Positions 1-5,149 of a stretch of DNA of 5,307 nucleotides are shown in pieces (position 1 is the first letter of the stretch; every line of letters begins with the position of its first letter). A model generated the notes under the pieces. That model was given only the letters and a program-made list of their open reading frames with translations, searched no databases and had not been told where the DNA came from. This stretch comes from Chloroflexota bacterium (GTDB lineage: Bacteria; Chloroflexota; Limnocylindria; Limnocylindrales; CSP1-4), in contig PMJT01000235.1 of NCBI GenBank assembly GCA_003158495.1, positions 7,817 through 13,123 on the forward strand. Reading direction: 5' to 3'. A program made the position numbers and the translations under genes.

Positions 1-1
1 G

Positions 2-1561
2 CCGGCCCAGTGGCCGCAGCCGGCGGCTCCGCCTCACGCCCCGTGGCCGCCGCAGGGAATGTGGTATCGGCCGGTGCATCAACAGGACGCCTGGCCCGAG
101 TCCGGTACGTGGCCGCGACAGGACGCCTGGCGTGTACCGACCCAACCGCAAGGGGCGTGGCCGCCCCAGGCCTCCTGGCCGGCCCAAACCTCGCAGCCAC
201 CCCAGGCCGCCTGGCCACCCCAGGCCTCCTGGCCGCGCCAGGCCTCGCAGCCCCCCCAGGCCCCTTGGCCGCCGGCGGCAGGCCAATGGCAGCGGCCCTT
301 CGCACCCGCCTGGCCAGGGCCGGGACAGTGGCCCGCCGCCGCACTCGCCTGGCCGGGGCCCGTCTATGGCGCCATTTCGCCGACCTGGTTTCCGTCGCCA
401 ATGTCCTGGGCGCTCGGCTCGGTACCGTGGGGATACTCCACCCCACCGGCCGTGGCGCCGGTACTGGAACCTCCGGGCAGCTTCCACGCACCGATTCCCC
501 GACGCCGGCCGACCTCCCTTTCGGGTCGAGCTTCGCCGCGGCTGCATGCCTTCGGGCTGATCGCGGGCCTGCCGGGCATCGCCGCACTGTTGCTCATCCT
601 CATCGGCCTCGGCGCCGGTTTCAAACTGCCCGGGGGAGCGATCCCGCGTTGGCTGATCCTGGAGGCGGCCTGCGTCATTGCGGCCGCCGGCCTGGTCGCT
701 TGGGCGGTCGCCCAGGGCCGGCAACGGCGGGCGGACGGATGGCGCGACTACGCCGGGCCATCGCCGTTCTTGATGATCGGGGCGCTGCTCGCCATCGTGA
801 CCGCGTTCCAGATCCCGCTCGAGGCAGCGCTCGAATCGGCGCAGGTCGACGTCAATTCGGGGCTGGCCACGGTGCTGCTGGTCGGGATGTTCCTCGCGAC
901 CTACGTGACCCTCGTCCACTTCCTGGTCGTCCGGCCCGGCGCCCTGACCTGGCACGACATCGCGCGGCCCCGCCGGCTCGCGCCCAGCGCGGACGACTGG
1001 GCGACGGGCGATCCCATACCGGGCTGGAGCCGCCGAGCCGGCGAGACCGTGGCCGCCTGGCGGTCGCGGATATCCGGCGGCCGGCTCGGCGACCTGTTGA
1101 TGCCGGTGGCAATGGTTCTGCCTCTGATCATCGCCTCGAACCTGCTGTCGGCCGGAATGCTGCTGGTACTCGGTCTGCAGGCCGGCGATATTTCGACGCC
1201 GGGCTCTTCGGGCCCGCTCAGCGACTTCGATCGAATCCTGCTATTCGTCGCCGTGGCCATCCTCGCCCCGATCGGCGAGGAGATCTTCTTCCGCGGCTTC
1301 GCCACGAACGCCTGGGGGCGGTCGCTCGGACGAGCCTCGACGATCGTTCGAGCCTCCTTGTTCTTCGCCTTCATCCACGTCATGAACACCTCCACCCCGG
1401 ACCTGGCCATGTTCTGGCGGGTAGCCATCTTCAATTTCGGGGCCCGCATCCCGGTCGCCTTCGTGCTGACGTGGCTGTACATGCGACGCAGGTCGATCCT
1501 CGCCTCGGGGATGCTCCACGCCAGCTACAACGGGCTGATCACGCTCCTCTCGCTCGCCTGA
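2..1561 (+). CDS. CPBP-family intramembrane metalloprotease with Trp/Pro/Gln-rich N-terminal tail (5' partial)
   Basis: Numbering from ATG 59, the C-terminal domain carries the complete CPBP (Abi/Rce1-like, PF02517) signature: E407-E408-x3-R412, F436-x3-H440, and H487-x3-N491. These are the conserved glutamate pair and histidines of a multi-pass membrane protease. About eight hydrophobic segments lie between residues 164 and 499, for example 164-188, 198-218, 267-291, 345-373 and 462-476. Residues 1-150 are low-complexity and rich in Trp, Pro, Gln and Ala, with hexapeptide repeats at 34-69. ATG 59 is probably not the true start: the frame stays open to the window edge, and the 19 upstream codons encode the same composition, including a WPPQ motif. 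Family members process prenylated proteins in eukaryotes; many bacterial ones have unknown substrates, and some are linked to bacteriocin self-immunity. The substrate here cannot be inferred. The family call is firm; the role of the tail is unknown. Confidence 0.93.
   Translation, partial: PAQWPQPAAPPHAPWPPQGMWYRPVHQQDAWPESGTWPRQDAWRVPTQPQGAWPPQASWPAQTSQPPQAAWPPQASWPRQASQPPQAPWPPAAGQWQRPFAPAWPGPGQWPAAALAWPGPVYGAISPTWFPSPMSWALGSVPWGYSTPPAVAPVLEPPGSFHAPIPRRRPTSLSGRASPRLHAFGLIAGLPGIAALLLILIGLGAGFKLPGGAIPRWLILEAACVIAAAGLVAWAVAQGRQRRADGWRDYAGPSPFLMIGALLAIVTAFQIPLEAALESAQVDVNSGLATVLLVGMFLATYVTLVHFLVVRPGALTWHDIARPRRLAPSADDWATGDPIPGWSRRAGETVAAWRSRISGGRLGDLLMPVAMVLPLIIASNLLSAGMLLVLGLQAGDISTPGSSGPLSDFDRILLFVAVAILAPIGEEIFFRGFATNAWGRSLGRASTIVRASLFFAFIHVMNTSTPDLAMFWRVAIFNFGARIPVAFVLTWLYMRRRSILASGMLHASYNGLITLLSLA
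155..265 (+). repeat. Nested tandem repeat: 54-bp units built from 18-bp hexapeptide units
   Basis: Two adjacent 54-bp units (155-208 and 209-262) match at 47 of 54 bases by hand alignment and encode 18-residue copies that differ at two residues. Each unit is made of three 18-bp subunits. From 158 to 265 they read WPPQAS, WPAQTS, QPPQAA, WPPQAS, WPRQAS, QPPQAP. The unit length is a multiple of three, so copy-number change would preserve the protease reading frame. Trp spacing of six residues also occurs outside the clean repeats, at residues 12, 18 and 24. Confidence 0.9.
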
Positions 1562-1580
1562 CCCCTGCTGCCGGTCCCGA

Positions 1581-1620
1581 GCCGCCGTTCGCCAGCGGCA
1601 GGCCGCCCGCCAGCGGCCCG
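1581..1620 (+). repeat. Duplicated GC-rich hairpin downstream of the protease gene
   Basis: GCCAGCGGC occurs at 1591-1599 and again at 1609-1617. Each copy is preceded by GCCGC (1581-1585 and 1602-1606), which can pair with the GCGGC at the end of the same copy (1595-1599 and 1613-1617). This gives two successive small stem-loops with 5-bp stems, starting about 20 bases after the protease stop codon. No T-run follows, so it is not a classical intrinsic terminator, although the position would suit a transcript 3' end. Short GC stems are frequent by chance in DNA this GC-rich. Confidence 0.4.
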
Positions 1621-1650
1621 CGCCGCCGCTCCGGCCGCGTCGGGATCGCC

Positions 1651-1683
1651 CGATAAGCCGCAGTTGGGCAGGCGATAAGCGGC
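1651..1683 (+). repeat. Pair of direct repeats CGATAAGCSGC, 22 bp apart
   Basis: CGATAAGCCGC (1651-1661) and CGATAAGCGGC (1673-1683) match at 10 of 11 bases, with starts 22 bp apart, close to two helical turns. They lie immediately upstream of the -10-like TAGTCT at 1690. An AT-containing core repeated on the same helix face in GC-rich intergenic DNA is compatible with an operator for a dimeric or cooperatively binding regulator of radC. No known binding-site family is recognised. Confidence 0.4.
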
Positions 1684-1689
1684 GCGGCG

Positions 1690-1695
1690 TAGTCT
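1690..1695 (+). promoter_or_regulatory. Possible -10 element upstream of radC (TAGTCT)
   Basis: TAGTCT matches the -10 consensus TATAAT at first T, A and last T. It sits in the spacer between the protease gene and radC, six bases after the second direct repeat. There is no convincing -35 hexamer at 17 bp; TTGGGC at 1664-1669 is 20 bp away. Transcription would begin near 1702, giving a leader of about 100 nt before GTG 1801. It is weak evidence taken alone. Confidence 0.28.
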
Positions 1696-1742
1696 CTCGT
1701 TCGTTCCCGGGGCCGAATGGCGGGAGGAATCGGCGGGCTTCC

Positions 1743-1770
1743 GTCGTTTGGTCCCGGGGACTGCTACGAC
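1743..1770 (+). other. Small two-part hairpin in the radC upstream region
   Basis: GTCGT (1743-1747) pairs with ACGAC (1766-1770), and inside it GTCC (1751-1754) pairs with GGAC (1758-1761) across a three-base loop, with a small asymmetric internal loop between the two stems. It would lie in the radC leader if radC starts at GTG 1801. It has no T-run and no recognised riboswitch motif. Confidence 0.25.
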
Positions 1771-1788
1771 CATCTTCCCGTCGGCGCC

Positions 1789-1793
1789 GGAGG
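1789..1793 (+). promoter_or_regulatory. Shine-Dalgarno GGAGG supporting the GTG 1801 start of radC
   Basis: GGAGG ends seven bases before GTG 1801, an optimal spacing, and that GTG is in frame with RadC. The competing starts lack such a site: ATG 1717 has none, and ATG 1966 has only a loose GAGAGA about 12 bases upstream. This is the main argument for the start chosen here. Confidence 0.5.
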
Positions 1794-1800
1794 TTGTTTC

Positions 1801-2649
1801 GTGGGTCGGCCAGTCGATCGGGCCACGCCGGGGGAACTGCCGGCAGGCGGCATTCCGGGGCGGAGCCGGCGGGGCGGAAACGGGGCCGGAAACACTGCCG
1901 ACCTGCTGCCGCTGGTCTCCGACGACAGCCGATCCAGGGGCGCGGCCGAGAGACCACTCGGCGGCATGGGTCTGCTGCCGCGCCACGAGAGGCCGCGCGA
2001 ACGACTCGCCCTTCACGGCGCAGGAGCGTTGAGCGCGGCCGAGCTGATCGGCGTGGTGTGGGGATCCGGGACCCGCGGCCACAGCGCGGTCGACGCGGCA
2101 GGGGACGCGCTGCGCCGTCACGAGGGCCTGGTGGGACTTGCCCGTGCGGCGGACGGCGAGCTTGAAGCCGTGCCGGGAGTCGGCCCTGTTCGAGCCGCGC
2201 AGCTCAGCGCCGCCTTCGAGCTGGGCCGGCGCGTGGTCACGGACTGGCCGCAGGGTCGCTGGACGGTCCGGGCGCCACGCGATGTCGGCGAGCGGCTGGT
2301 GCCGCAGATGGGCTACCTCGAGCGCGAGGAGTTGAGGGTCGTGCTGCTCAACACCCGAAACGTCGTCCTGCGCCAGGTCACGGTCTACCAGGGCAACGTG
2401 TCGTCCAGCCTCGTCCGAATCAGCGAGCTGTTTCGGGACGCCATCCGGCTCAGCGCCACCGGGGTAATCCTCGTCCACAATCACCCCTCGGGCGACGCGA
2501 CACCGAGCCCGGACGATATGCGCCTGACGGCCGAGGCGCTTGCCGCAGGCCGGTTGCTGGACATCCAGCTGCTGGACCACCTGATCGTGGCCGGCGACAG
2601 CTTCGTTTCGCTGCGGGATCGCGGGGTGGCGTTCGACCGGAACTCGTAG
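1801..2649 (+). CDS. radC: RadC-family JAMM/MPN+ domain protein
   Basis: This is a RadC (COG2003) homologue. From ATG 1966, which gives 227 residues (the usual family length), it has the N-terminal RPRERL...GAGALSAAELIG block, a helix-hairpin-helix with PGVG at 70-73, and a C-terminal JAMM metal site with E154, H171-N-H173-P-S175 and D177 all present. The JAMM fold is a zinc metallopeptidase fold; the real role of RadC is unsettled, and the old link to DNA repair is not well supported. The start at GTG 1801 is preferred because GGAGG lies seven bases upstream; it adds a 55-residue Gly/Arg/Pro-rich extension not typical of the family. ATG 1966 is the similarity-based alternative, and the frame is open back to ATG 1717. 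radC directly precedes mreB in several bacteria, which fits the identification. Confidence 0.93.
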   Translation: MGRPVDRATPGELPAGGIPGRSRRGGNGAGNTADLLPLVSDDSRSRGAAERPLGGMGLLPRHERPRERLALHGAGALSAAELIGVVWGSGTRGHSAVDAAGDALRRHEGLVGLARAADGELEAVPGVGPVRAAQLSAAFELGRRVVTDWPQGRWTVRAPRDVGERLVPQMGYLEREELRVVLLNTRNVVLRQVTVYQGNVSSSLVRISELFRDAIRLSATGVILVHNHPSGDATPSPDDMRLTAEALAAGRLLDIQLLDHLIVAGDSFVSLRDRGVAFDRNS

Positions 2650-2652
2650 CCA

Positions 2653-2688
2653 GCTGCGGCTTGCGCAGGCGCGGTAAACTGCCGCAGC
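2653..2688 (+). repeat. 8-bp inverted repeat between radC and mreB
   Basis: GCTGCGGC (2653-2660) is the exact reverse complement of GCCGCAGC (2681-2688), separated by 20 bases and starting three bases after the radC stop. The intervening DNA contains TAAACT (2675-2680), a -10-like hexamer against the right arm. An alternative smaller stem is CTGCG (2654-2658) with CGCAG (2664-2668). It could be a 3'-end structure for radC mRNA, though without a T-run, or an operator around a promoter. Confidence 0.4.
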
Positions 2689-2735
2689 CCGCCGAGCTTG
2701 CTCGACCGAAGAAGAGCCGGTCCGTGGTGGGCGCG

Positions 2736-2741
2736 TATACT
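2736..2741 (+). promoter_or_regulatory. Possible -10 element of the mreBC promoter (TATACT)
   Basis: TATACT matches the -10 consensus TATAAT at five of six positions and is the most AT-rich element in this part of the spacer. No good -35 is visible at 16-18 bp, and the preceding bases are not TGn. Transcription would begin near 2748 and give an mreB leader of roughly 160 nt. TAAACT at 2675 is a second candidate. Confidence 0.4.
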
Positions 2742-2759
2742 GCTGGCGCTTTCCAGATC

Positions 2760-2797
2760 GAGCCGGGTTGGAAGAACGACCCGCACGGATAGGGCTC
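2760..2797 (+). other. Possible first hairpin of the mreB leader
   Basis: CGGGT (2764-2768) pairs with ACCCG (2779-2783) across a 10-base loop, and outside it GAGC (2760-2763) pairs with GCTC (2794-2797), leaving a one-sided internal loop. It lies just downstream of the start site predicted from TATACT 2736. It is weaker than the second hairpin at 2848-2882. Confidence 0.25.
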
Positions 2798-2847
2798 CCG
2801 TCACCGTTCGAGGGCCCACAAGCCACTCGATCGTACGGGTCTTCAAG

Positions 2848-2882
2848 GCTGGCGCTCCCGCCACACCATTCGGGACGCCAGC
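2848..2882 (+). promoter_or_regulatory. Long GC-rich hairpin in the mreB 5' leader
   Basis: GCTGGCG (2848-2854) pairs with CGCCAGC (2876-2882), and TCCCG (2856-2860) pairs with CGGGA (2871-2875). The result is a 12-bp stem with one bulged C at 2855 and a 10-base loop, CCACACCATT. The stem ends eight bases before the ribosome binding site AGAAGGAA (2891-2898). No T-run follows, so it is not an intrinsic terminator. A role in mRNA stability or translational control is possible, and no known riboswitch or leader family is recognised. Confidence 0.45.
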
Positions 2883-2890
2883 GCCACGAT

Positions 2891-2898
2891 AGAAGGAA
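2891..2898 (+). promoter_or_regulatory. Ribosome binding site of mreB (AGAAGGAA)
   Basis: The purine-rich AGAAGGAA contains the AAGGA core and ends 12 bases before ATG 2911. This is slightly longer than the usual 5-10 base spacing, but it is the only Shine-Dalgarno-like element near the start. Confidence 0.5.
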
Positions 2899-2910
2899 CA
2901 GCCTCGAATT

Positions 2911-3969
2911 ATGTTCGGACTGCACTCCCTGCTCGGCCTGTTCTCGCGGGACGTTGGGATCGACCTGGGCACCGCCAACACCCTCGTGTGGGTCCGCGAT
3001 CGCGGCATCGTGATCAGCGAGCCGAGCGTTGTCGCCCTGGAAGCGAAGACCCGAAAGGTCCTGGCCGTCGGCGCCGAGGCAAAGCGGATGGTCGGCCGGA
3101 CACCGGCGAGCATCATCGCCGTGCGGCCGCTGCGTGACGGAGTCATCAGCGACTTCGACGTCACCCAGCAGATGATCGCCTACTTCGTGCGCAAGGTTCA
3201 CGACCGGATCGGCATGGTGCCCCGGCCTCGCATGCTCCTCGGCATTCCGTCGGGCGTGACCGAAGTCGAGAAGCGCGCCGTCCGCGACGCGGCCATGAAC
3301 GCCGGCGCCCGCTGGGCGGGCCTCATCGAAGAGCCCATGGCGGCCGCGATCGGTGCCGGCCTGCCGATCAACGAACCTACGGGCAGCATGATCGTCGACA
3401 TCGGAGGTGGGACCACCGAAGTCGCGGTCATCAGCCTCGGCGGCATCGTCGTCTCACGCAGCATCCGCATCGGCGGCGACGAGATGGACGCCGACATCGT
3501 TGCCTACGCCCGGCGCGAGTACAACCTCTTCCTGGGCGAGCGCACGGCCGAAGACATCAAGATCGCCATCGGCTCCGCCAGCCCGGGCGAGTGGGACGCC
3601 CAGCGCGTCACCTTGCGCGGCCGCGACCTTCTCACCGGCCTGCCCCGCAGCGTCGAAGTGGGCGGCGAGCAGATCCGCGAAGCGCTCGACGCGTCGCTGG
3701 CCATCATCGTAGACACGGTGAAGGACACGATCGAAGAGACGCCGCCGGAACTCGTAGCGGACATCATGGACCAGGGCATCGTTCTGGCCGGCGGCGGCGC
3801 GCTGATGGCTGGCCTGGACCGGCGCATCGCCGAAGCCACGCAGATGGCTGTCCACGTCGCCAACGATCCGCTCACATGCGTTGTCCGCGGCACTGGCGTG
3901 GTACTCGAGGAGCTCGACCTGATGGAAGAAGTGCTGGTGGCGGACACGTACGCCCGCCCGGCGCGCTGA
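2911..3969 (+). CDS. mreB: Rod shape-determining protein MreB (bacterial actin)
   Basis: This 352-residue actin-fold ATPase forms membrane-attached filaments that organise lateral cell-wall synthesis. All the nucleotide-binding motifs are readable: phosphate-1 at residues 16-25 (GIDLGTANTL, with D18), the connecting RPLRDGVISDFD block, EEP at 140-142 with the likely catalytic glutamate, phosphate-2 DIGGGTTE at 163-170, and the adenosine motif GIVLAGGGALM at 289-299. The first 12 residues (MFGLHSLLGLFS) are hydrophobic and amphipathic, as expected for the MreB membrane anchor. The length is normal for the family and no motif is broken. mreC follows after 25 bases, which indicates an operon, and radC upstream matches a known gene order. 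The Mbl and MreBH paralogues share these motifs, but the place next to mreC makes MreB the best name. Confidence 0.97.
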   Translation: MFGLHSLLGLFSRDVGIDLGTANTLVWVRDRGIVISEPSVVALEAKTRKVLAVGAEAKRMVGRTPASIIAVRPLRDGVISDFDVTQQMIAYFVRKVHDRIGMVPRPRMLLGIPSGVTEVEKRAVRDAAMNAGARWAGLIEEPMAAAIGAGLPINEPTGSMIVDIGGGTTEVAVISLGGIVVSRSIRIGGDEMDADIVAYARREYNLFLGERTAEDIKIAIGSASPGEWDAQRVTLRGRDLLTGLPRSVEVGGEQIREALDASLAIIVDTVKDTIEETPPELVADIMDQGIVLAGGGALMAGLDRRIAEATQMAVHVANDPLTCVVRGTGVVLEELDLMEEVLVADTYARPAR

Positions 3970-3994
3970 CCTTGCACCGGGCCCTGGTGGCCGC

Positions 3995-5086
3995 ATGAAC
4001 GCGATCTCGGCGACTCGACGGACCCTCCGGCGTGAGTGGACGTCGTTCGGTGTGCTCCTTATCGTCAGCGTGGGCCTGATGGGCATCTCCGACACAGGCA
4101 CCGTCCACGACCTTCAGTCCGCCTTCTACACGGTGGCCAGGCCGATCGAGACGGTCATCAACGATGCCGCCGACACGGCCGGCTCCTACTGGTCTGCACT
4201 CACGCAGATCGACCGGCTCCGGAGCCAGAACGAGCAGCTCAAGCAGGACAACCTGACGCTCCAGGAAGAGCTGGACCGGATGAGCGCCATCTCGAAGCTC
4301 AACGACGACTGGACCAAGATCACCGCCGCCCAAGGAAGCGTCCCCTATCAGACCACGCCGGTTCGGGTGATCGTTCGCGACCTGTCTAACGTGGGGCAGC
4401 AGACACTCATCATCAGCAAGGGCAGCAACGACGGGATCGTGGTCGGCCAGACCGTGATCGATGCCGGCGGCGCGCTGGTCGGGCGGATAGCGACCGTCGA
4501 GGCGACCGTTTCGACGATTCTGCTGATCAGCGACCCGACGTCCGTAGTCGTGGGCAAGGAAGCCATTTCCGGCGCGACGGGCACCATATATGGGTCGATC
4601 AGCGGGAATCTGCAGATGTCGTACGTGGACGTCTCTGTGGACGTGGCGGTAACTCTCAAGGGCAGGGCCGTGGTCACGGCGGGCGAGTCACTGCCCAACA
4701 CGACGGACATCTCCCCATACCCGCCGGGGCTGCTGATCGGCACGATTACGAGCGTCAAGCCGGACCGCAACCTCGTGGTCCAAAGCGCCACGATCACCCC
4801 GGCCGCACACCTCACGGATGCCACGTTCCTGCTCGTCATCGTCGGCTACCGGGGCGGTTTCGGGCCGTCAATTCCGTCGGGTTGCATCGCCGCGCCTGCG
4901 GTCACCGGCAAGACGGCCACGCCAACCAGCAGCCCCAGCCCGGGTCCTTCGACCGGCCCGTCCGCCGGACCCTCGATCTCCTGCCCACCGATCTTCACCG
5001 CCGGCCCAAGCGGCTCGGTGAAGCCGACGGCAACTCCGAAGCCCACGGCGACACCGATTCCGCTGCCGTTGCCATCGGCTTCGTAA
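3995..5086 (+). CDS. mreC: Rod shape-determining protein MreC with Pro/Thr/Ser-rich C-terminal tail
   Basis: This 363-residue bitopic membrane protein has the MreC layout: a short basic cytoplasmic start, one transmembrane helix at about 17-33, a coiled coil at about 68-102 (Leu/Gln/Glu-rich, charged), then the beta-rich core domain at about 118-285. The core contains the family signature SKGSNDGIVVGQTVI...GGALVGRI (141-165) and PPGLLIGTI (243-251). MreC connects MreB filaments with MreD, RodA and penicillin-binding proteins on the outer face of the membrane. The tail at 286-363 is a low-complexity extension with three GPS units (317-327) and two KPTATP units (343-354), and it carries the protein's only cysteines, C297 and C330. 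The start ATG 3995 is preceded by a weak GGTGG (3986-3990). Translation is probably aided by the nearby mreB stop. mreD does not follow. Confidence 0.95.
   Translation: MNAISATRRTLRREWTSFGVLLIVSVGLMGISDTGTVHDLQSAFYTVARPIETVINDAADTAGSYWSALTQIDRLRSQNEQLKQDNLTLQEELDRMSAISKLNDDWTKITAAQGSVPYQTTPVRVIVRDLSNVGQQTLIISKGSNDGIVVGQTVIDAGGALVGRIATVEATVSTILLISDPTSVVVGKEAISGATGTIYGSISGNLQMSYVDVSVDVAVTLKGRAVVTAGESLPNTTDISPYPPGLLIGTITSVKPDRNLVVQSATITPAAHLTDATFLLVIVGYRGGFGPSIPSGCIAAPAVTGKTATPTSSPSPGPSTGPSAGPSISCPPIFTAGPSGSVKPTATPKPTATPIPLPLPSAS
5021..5056 (+). repeat. Tandem KPTATP repeat in the MreC tail
   Basis: Two 18-bp units encode KPTATP twice (residues 343-348 and 349-354). Synonymous third positions differ between the copies, so the repeat is kept at protein level rather than being a recent DNA duplication. 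Such tails are typical of extracytoplasmic low-complexity linkers. Confidence 0.6.
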
Positions 5087-5089
5087 TGA

Positions 5090-5104
5090 GGCCCGGGCAG
5101 GGCC
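5090..5104 (+). terminator. Weak hairpin after mreC (no T-run)
   Basis: GGCCC (5090-5094) pairs with GGGCC (5100-5104) across a five-base loop, three bases after the mreC stop codon. The following bases are AATGAAACC rather than a T-run, so any termination would be inefficient or Rho-dependent. Confidence 0.2.
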
Positions 5105-5113
5105 AATGAAACC

Positions 5114-5122
5114 TGCTAGGCT
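5114..5122 (+). promoter_or_regulatory. Possible extended -10 promoter of the nucleotidyltransferase gene (TGCTAGGCT)
   Basis: TGC followed by TAGGCT fits the extended -10 pattern TGnTAnnnT, which can work without a good -35, and none is visible. Transcription would start near 5129, about 20 bases before GTG 5150 and upstream of its ribosome binding site. AGGCT (5118-5122) can pair with AGCCT (5126-5130), so the element overlaps a small inverted repeat. Confidence 0.38.
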
Positions 5123-5137
5123 CAAAGCCTTGACGTC

Positions 5138-5144
5138 GAGGGAG
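5138..5144 (+). promoter_or_regulatory. Ribosome binding site of the rmlA-like gene (GAGGGAG)
   Basis: GAGGGAG ends five bases before GTG 5150. It fixes this GTG as the start, in agreement with the family's KGLVLAGG N-terminus immediately after it. Confidence 0.6.
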
Positions 5145-5149
5145 TAACC

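Noticed and set aside
10..1656. Long open frame on the plus strand overlapping the whole protease gene
   Set aside because: Its translation is Arg/Gly/Pro/Ala-rich without any recognisable domain, whereas the protease frame has the complete CPBP motifs. It is a by-product of very high GC.
1830..1885. Possible G-quadruplex from G-runs at 1830, 1857, 1871 and 1882
   Set aside because: Loops of 22, 10 and 7 bases are too long for a strong prediction, and G-runs are frequent at this GC content.
1562..1965. Structured RNA such as a riboswitch, RNase P RNA, SRP RNA or tmRNA in the gap before radC
   Set aside because: I looked for the conserved cores of these RNAs and found none. Only short GC-rich stems are visible.
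1748..2032. Plus-strand frame in the radC upstream region starting at TTG
   Set aside because: It overlaps the radC N-terminus, has no motif, and the nearest purine-rich site (1721-1728) is about 20 bases upstream, too far to serve as a ribosome binding site.
2698..2892. Small frame between radC and mreB
   Set aside because: It has no ribosome binding site, its product is Arg-rich without a motif, and its DNA contains the candidate promoter and hairpins.
1525..3201. Minus-strand open frame spanning radC and the start of mreB
   Set aside because: It covers two clear plus-strand genes, shows no family motif and has a composition typical of an antisense frame in high-GC DNA.
5086..5109. ATG overlapping the mreC stop codon, considered as an mreD start
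   Set aside because: It encodes only seven residues before a stop (MRPGQGQ), so it is not an mreD gene or a recognisable remnant.
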